From Hygrophila difformis (Eukaryota > Streptophyta > Magnoliopsida > Lamiales > Acanthaceae): a DNA stretch of 64,000 nt. The notes beneath the pieces are model-generated. The model was given only the letters and a program-made list of their open reading frames with translations, was not told the origin of the DNA and did not search any database. Positions 58,295-64,000 of this stretch are shown in pieces. The stretch spans positions 23,397,050-23,461,049 of the forward strand of contig JAOANR010000003.1 in assembly GCA_030278955.1 (NCBI GenBank). The letters run 5' to 3'. Position 1 is the first letter of the stretch. Every line of letters starts with the position of its first letter. A program made the position numbers and the translations under genes.

Positions 58295-59442
58295 CTTCAC
58301 AGCGCCGCTTTCAGCTTCTCATCCCCTTCGCCCTTCTGGTCTTGATACTTGATAGCGGCACAGCGCCGCCGCCGTTCAGCCCTTCCAACATTCCCTTCCT
58401 ATGCAAGGCCCCTCAGTCCTTCATCCCTATCGCTGCACATCCCCGTCATTGCGGCCGTTCATCCCCGCCACTCATCCTCTCCGGCCTTTCCTTCCTTCGC
58501 GTGGCAGCCCCTCCCAGCCTTCCTTTCCTCCCGTTGCTACTCCGCATCTCGCTGAAGGTAAAGTTCCAGTTTTTGCTTTCGTACTTCTGTTCTGATTTTG
58601 ATTAAACAAAAGTACTTAGAATTTAGATGAGTTAATAGAAAAATACGTAATTTGTTTGGATTGAGAAAGCGTCCGTAAGCCTTGCTTGTTTTCGGTTCCC
58701 ACACAACGAATTCATCCAATTTTTGGATAGGCTAATATATTTTTAGAAAGCAGCCAAGTTTTCAAATTTATTTTTACAAACGCTACTTTATGGAATGAGA
58801 TCTCTGCCTGCTCGTGGTTGTGAAATTTTAGTGGGAATATCTTTGAATATCAATTATAGTTCAGAATTTTTGCTAATTGCTAACTCCAGTCAGATAGTTA
58901 ATTGTGGGTATGTAGAAAATGATGAACACAGATGGTGTTCAGTGTCATTTTTATTGAATCGATTCATGAACTGAACTTAGTTATTACTGATAAGTATATG
59001 ATCCTTCGTTATCAACAGAAAGTTTGAAAATATAATGATGAAATACTTGACATTATTTTTATAGGTTTAATCCATAAAAATATAATGCTTATCAATTACT
59101 TATGTTTAAATCTCTACTGCCATGCTTCTGTTTATTTGAGTCTCAAATGCTTTAAATATGTACAACCATGTTCTGTTTTCATGGAACACTCATTTTAAGT
59201 GGGGATTAGTGTACCATCTCTTGTTTATGTTGTTCATTGCCTATATCTCTTGTTGGATCTTGCAAATTATTGTTTTGGTCCGGGATAAGAATCAAAGACG
59301 CGTGATGTTTTTTTTTTTTTTTTTCTGGGGATGGTTTGGTTTGATTATGTTATGTATGTATATTTTGATAATCATTTTGTGGAAGATTGTGACTTATTGG
59401 CATTTGATTTTGGTATTTATGCTCTAGAATTGTTTTTGAAAT
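58295..59442 (+). other. Intergenic; possible degenerate 5' exon
   Basis: A C-rich stretch (58300-58557) is open in several frames and ends in a donor-like GAAG|GTAAAG. It then becomes AT-rich, intron-like DNA. It could be a leftover first exon, but I recognise no protein and would not call a gene. Confidence 0.3.
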
Positions 59443-59734
59443 TTTACGATTCGGTTCGACTCGATTCGGCTAGGTTAATATTATTTGCAAATAGGAGATT
59501 ATTTTTTCAGTTAACCGACATTTTGGTTATTCGGAGAGAAAATTTGCAATATGATAGCTCAGCTCGGTTCGGTTCGGTTCGGTTCGGTTCGAGTAATCCG
59601 CAAATAGTAGGATTTTCCTCGGTTAACCGAATTTTTCGGTTCGGTTTCGGTTAATTATTTCGAATATTTGCTCGGTTCAATTCGATTAGCAAATACCTGA
59701 AAAATCTCGAGTATCCGAATCGTGCCCACCCCTA
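59443..59734. mobile_element. hAT-type MITE remnant with GGTTC repeats
   Basis: The right end GTGCCCACCCCTA matches the hAT-type end at 58294, but no matching left end is visible, so the left limit is approximate. Inside are tandem CGGTT repeats (about 59567-59592) and CGGTTAACCGAA motifs, as subterminal repeats. Confidence 0.5.
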
Positions 59735-60240
59735 CTATCTATAATGCAAACTAATTCAAATCGGTCATTGACCCTAATTTTCCCTATTAGTTTGTGTTAA
59801 GGTGCCGAATGTATTAGTCCATTCTCATAGTCTAAGTCCATTTAACTAAACCAGTTAAGGCCCACAATTGTAGTTAAATAAGTCCCAAGTTTGAGTCAGC
59901 AGCAACCTTCGATCTGAAATTCCGAATCTTCAACACCAACACTACCAGGCGTCTTGGGTGCTATATTTTTCCCCAAGGTCGTTGTAGTTTTATTTGTTCC
60001 CCATGGTATGTGCTTTGGTGCAATGTTATCGATGGCGGATGGTGGGTCATGGCGATGGTGGGTCATGGCGAATTGCCAAAATACCGTCATAGGGTTATGG
60101 CAAGTGGCGTGGCGGGATTATAACGGCCGTCAAATATATTAAATTAAAATTATTTCTAATTTTTAAAAATAATTAGAAACAATAAATAATAGTAGAGAAA
60201 AATTGAATAAAAATATTCAAATAAAATAAAATTTATAAAA
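59735..60240. other. Intergenic, no gene seen
   Basis: Short open frames only. GATGGTGGGTCATGGCGA is repeated in part at about 60035-60070. Nothing recognisable. Confidence 0.5.
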
Positions 60241-60242
60241 TA

Positions 60243-60501
60243 CTCCCTCCGTCCCAGGCAAGATGTCTGGTTTGACTTTTTGGCACTGTTTATTGTTTAA
60301 CTTTGATTCAATATTATTCCAAGTATATGATTGAAAAAAATAGTCGAGTTGGATCTTGTTAGAATCGTATAATCATATAGTTTTATAATATATATTTTAA
60401 ATAATTTTTTGTTGTATATATTTTGAGATATTAACGATTGAAAAAATGCATTGGATTGTGTACAGAAATGAAACAAGACATCTTAAATGAGACTGAGGGA
60501 G
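60243..60501. mobile_element. Stowaway-type MITE
   Basis: 259 bp flanked by TA. Left end CTCCCTCCGTCCCAGGCAAG; the right end in reverse complement is CTCCCTCAGTCTCATTTAAG. The inner GATGTCT also pairs. No coding potential. Confidence 0.92.
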
Positions 60502-60779
60502 TATTTAAAAATCTTAAACAAACAAAAATAACAAAGTACTCTATTAAACCAATTATCAAAACGGCAAATTGCCGAAAAATCCCCCGCTGGGGTCTGGAGT
60601 CCCTGCAAACCCCCTGGAGGAGTTTTATTGTAAGAAAACCCCCTTGATTGGTAAAAAAATAAAAGTAAAATAAAAAATAAAACGTACAACTTATTATAAT
60701 AATAAAGTACGAGTGGACCACAAAATCCAACGGAGGTCTTCTTCTCACATGCGTCTGCAAACTAGGTCAAATTCCAAAG

Positions 60780-61462
60780 ATAGTTGATCGGGGAAGGTCC
60801 GACGGAGAGGGAAGAAATCAATAGCGAGTGAAGGGGTGCGTAATAACTTTGGCGGATTTTAAATTCCAGAAGGGGGACGGCGTAGGGACTGGGTAGATCG
60901 AGAGCGAGGACTCCGGTGGAGAAGAAACGGTTAGAGGAGAAGCGGCATCGGAGGTTGCAGCCGGTGGCGGAGGTTCGGGAGGGGGCGAATTGCGGCAGAA
61001 AGCGAAACGGGTACGTAATTTCGTTTGAATTTCGGTTAATCTGTAGTTGGGGGGAAATAGGGCAGGCAATCGGTTACCGGAGGAGGTACGGGCCGTGGGG
61101 TGTTTAGGAAGTAGTATGGAGGGTTAGGGTTTCGGCCCAGAACACGAATTTGGAACAAAATTTGGTGTAAGTATGATGAATGACAAAAAATGAAGGATTG
61201 TGTCGTGGTATTTGAATGATTTTGGTTTGCCGTGTGATATCTGCTTGGGGATTAGTCGTAGATATGTAAAAATTGGGCAGAATTAGTGCTTCTGTAGTCA
61301 ATGTATTTGGAATGTTGGTTGATAGGCTAAGGTGCAACATTAGCAAGTAGAAGCATAATTGGGGAAGCAGGAAATTGTAGATGGTTGATGTTGTGTATTC
61401 TAAATTGTTGCAGGGCGATTGTTCTGGGCTAGGCAATTTGCAAGGTGATCAGGTGATCAGGA
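60780..61462 (+). other. Possible 5' UTR exon and intron of a truncated host gene
   Basis: A GC-richer purine-rich stretch ends in a donor-like CGGG|TACGTAAT or ACGG|GTACGT near 61010. An AT-rich stretch follows, ending in TTGTTGCAG at about 61413. An exon leads to the ATG at 61463. This is the layout of a plant gene with a 5' UTR intron. Inferred only. Confidence 0.4.
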
Positions 61463-61670
61463 ATGGCAAGGAAGCCATCCGAGAAGAGAGGTGGGAAGAA
61501 AGCGGCCGAGAGTTCGGAAGAGAAAGGAGTAAGCAGGGAAAGGGTGGTTGTGGATGGAAGATCTAAGGAGATAGGGCAAAGTAGTGAGGGGAAGCGTGTG
61601 GAGGATGGATCAAAGGTGAGAGGGCAGAGTAGCAAAGGGAGAAATAGGGATGATGGAAAGAAGAGGAAAG
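61463..61670 (+). pseudogene. Lys/Arg-rich N-terminal exon cut by an LTR insertion
   Basis: The frame starts MARKPSEKRGGKKAAESSEE and runs 69 codons of Lys, Arg, Ser, Glu and Gly, ending GRNRDDGKKRK at the LTR edge. The next codons belong to the LTR, and its TGTAAT start supplies the stop (TAA at 61673-61675). It looks like the disordered, nuclear-type N-terminus of a larger host or transposon protein whose remainder lies beyond the window. Family not recognised. Confidence 0.45.
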
Positions 61671-62280
61671 TGTAATACCATAGAAATTGCCCGATATATA
61701 TGTATGAATATATATATTTTGGTCAATTCACTAAGTAGATTTTTAATCAAATCTATATATATTTATATGTTCAAATATGTGCTTAAAGATTAGTATATTA
61801 TTTTCTACAAAACATACTTTAAAAAAATTATATATATTTGTCTTTTCAAATAAATATATGGATTTCAATATCAAGTGTAATAAGTATATGGTTCATAGAA
61901 TATTTTAAATCCATATACAAGTTTATATACACATATATACCTTGGTCTTGAAATAATCTTTCCAAACATGTATACATGTATATACATGTATATATTTACA
62001 TGTTTAAATTATAATGAGAATTATCTATTTTCTATATATCCTTGATTAATCATTCTACCCATATTTTTTTTTATGAATTATTCTAGAATGCCATAATATA
62101 ATTGGGAATAATTTGACTATGGTTTGAAATTGTAGGGTGGAATATTAATCATATCTTGTCATTTTCAAATAAAGAATATATTCCTTTTTGAAGCTATGTA
62201 TGACTTACAAGATCACAAAAATTCCCACATTATGATTTTTTTTAAGATAAGAATCTTAATATATATATATATATAAAAAA

Positions 62281-62320
<40 letters not shown>

Positions 62321-64000
62321 ACTGTAGCATGCTACTGTAGCACGCTACTGTAGAATGCTACTGTAGCAGTCGGGATTTATGTGTTTTTGGGACTTTTTGC
62401 CATTTTTTTGGGTCCCAAAGGTGGGAATCTTGATCTATCACGGGTGTGGCATCTTTTTGGATGTTATGTAATCAATCCCATCCCCATTCTCAGCCATTTT
62501 CATCAATCATTCACCCCAAACTCTCCAAAAACTCTCCCAAAAGCCAAACACTCTTCCGACGAACTTCCGGCGACTTTCCGACGAGTTTCCGGCAACCAAA
62601 TCCAACCAAGGAAGTGTGTAGATCAAGGATTGCAGGCTTTGGATTGTTGGTAAGATGTTATTCAAGTTTCCTTATGATTTTAAGATCATAAACATCATAC
62701 TAACTTACGAATCTTCATATTCGAACACAAATCGGAGCCAAGGGAAGAATAAATCGGGTGGAAGAGATTCGTTCGTGACATCCCGTGGATTCCGGACGAC
62801 CCCGTGACTTCCTAGACATCATCCCCACTGTAAGTTAACCTTACTATGGTTTTGGGTGACTTAAAATGCAACCAAACATAGAGATTCAACTCAAGGAAAT
62901 TAACAAAAATCTGTCAACAAGAGAAAACCCTCAACGCAGCGTTTTTGTATGAATTTTTCGAACCCTTAAAAGTCTTCAAACGGAAAACCCCAAAACATGA
63001 AAAACATTCCTAAGACATTAATCTAGCTACTGTAAAAATTTCATAATTTTTCATCGTGTTTTGATATCCGAAAACGACCATGAACAGACCTGCCATCGAC
63101 TTAGATCTTGAAATAGTGATAGATTCTTTATTCAAACTTGTTGGTTATTTTGACCTTAGATCTAGACCGATCTAGGATTGGAGTTGAACATAAGAATTGT
63201 AGATCTATGAGTTTGGAATATTACTGTAAGTTTTTAGAATTTTTCATTGAGATTCGAACCTCCAAACTCGAGCCGATCCGATCTGCGTTAGAACCGATGT
63301 CAAGAACCTTGACAGATTTCTTAACCGAACTTGATGAGCATATTTCTATTACTTCGAGTGTTCAAACCTGAAAACTCAAAACTAAGATTTTGATCCAAAG
63401 ATCATAAGCTATATTGTGTAAAAATTTCAGAAATTTTCATCAAGTTTTGATACCCCAAATCGTATCGGACATATTCTGCGTTTTTAGGAATTGTCAAAGG
63501 ATGACAGATTTCATAACCGATCTTGAGGAGCTTATTCCTATCATTTCTAGCCCGAACCAATCTTTGAGTTCTAAACAAAAGTTGTTGCAAATCAAGTCTA
63601 GTATGTGCCTGTAAAATTTCAGAATTTTTGAAGTCCATTTGATATGTCAAAAAGTCAAATCTTTGAAAGGTGTCAAACCTGAATCCTGACAGCATACTAT
63701 TTGAGTAGAAAACTTGATTTTTGACATGCTTCCCATCGTTTTTCCGAAAAACTTAAAACACGAAAGTTGTTCGTTGGGATGTTTTTGAGATGATGTACAA
63801 ATTTCAAATCAATCGCCTAAGAAATGGATTTTTAAACCAAAAAGGCGTAAACTGTGACATCGATCGGTTTTAAACTTGAGAGATCTTGAAATCTTGTCGA
63901 AACATGAAATTAGCCTTTAAGGTTTAAATGATTGGGAATCCCTTTGAGATAAAATACAATTGAAATATCTTGCTTGCCGAAAGGCAATTGAAATATCTTG
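61671..64000 (+). repeat. Tekay-related LTR, + strand, cut by window edge
   Basis: It starts TGTAATACC, as does the minus-strand LTR above. Further in, blocks such as ACTGTAAGTTAACCTTAC (about 62827) and later GTAAAAATTTCA and GAAATCTTGTCGAAACATG follow the order of that LTR read in reverse complement, but with strong divergence. It is thus a related family in the opposite orientation. About 2330 bases are visible. Whether it is a solo LTR or the 5' LTR of a full element cannot be seen. Confidence 0.75.
62318..62369 (+). repeat. Four 13-bp tandem repeats inside the LTR
   Basis: The unit GCTACTGTAGCAN is repeated four times with small changes, directly after a poly(A) run (62276-62317). GCTACTGTAGC is itself a near-perfect palindrome. 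Confidence 0.9.

Noticed and set aside
58342..58605. Three overlapping ORFs of 64-87 codons
   Set aside because: Stop-poor C-rich DNA; no frame stands out, so no gene is called.

Overview
The window is eukaryotic, almost certainly from a eudicot plant. It holds one spliced host gene whose product matches the plant 20S proteasome beta subunit PBG1 (PSMB4 type). Around it lie nested plant retrotransposons (Athila, Sirevirus and Tekay types, a plant L1 LINE) and plant MITEs (Stowaway, hAT-like, CACTA-like). The species cannot be told from the sequence. Assignments to families are by recognised motifs; no database search was run.

Layout. 1-23112 is an Athila-like Ty3 element on the + strand whose 5' LTR is cut by the window edge. 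It has a tRNA-Asp primer site, a gag-pol with several breaks, and then, unusually, two divergent copies of an extra ORF in the env position (9143-11050 and 12109-13566). Each copy is preceded by an array of GCGCC-rich hairpin units of the same type as in the LTR. The 3' LTR (14987-23112) is split by a complete L1-type LINE (16282-22381) with two intact ORFs and a perfect 21-bp target-site duplication. 23113-25220 is the flank into which the Athila element inserted, probably older transposon debris.

25221-26488 is a 1.27-kb foldback element, followed by a 59-bp retroposon scrap and then the proteasome gene (coding 26866-29150, seven exons). 29151-33362 is AT-rich, with a hAT-like MITE, a CACTA-like element and a tRNA-derived SINE. 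33363-42064 is a complete but decayed Sirevirus-like Ty1/copia element on the minus strand with its own env-position ORF. 42887-54071 is a young Tekay-type chromovirus on the minus strand, with two 2604-bp LTRs, CAAAA target duplications, a gag-pol-chromodomain ORF broken at only two places and a small coiled-coil ORF ahead of gag. 54072-61670 holds MITEs, a degenerate tandem duplication and the 5' end of a possible host gene cut at 61670 by another Tekay-type LTR (+ strand), which runs off the window.

How it fits together. The only host gene that looks functional is the proteasome subunit; its upstream region has two TGGGC motifs of the type linked to the plant proteasome stress regulon, now crowded by a foldback element. 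The most interesting signal is in the Athila-like element: repeated modules of hairpin array, leader and env-position ORF, with pairing-preserving changes in the hairpin stems and a well-formed intron ahead of the first ORF. This suggests that the LTR promoter block was copied inside the element to drive extra ORFs. An ORF of apparently the same type sits in the unrelated Sirevirus element.
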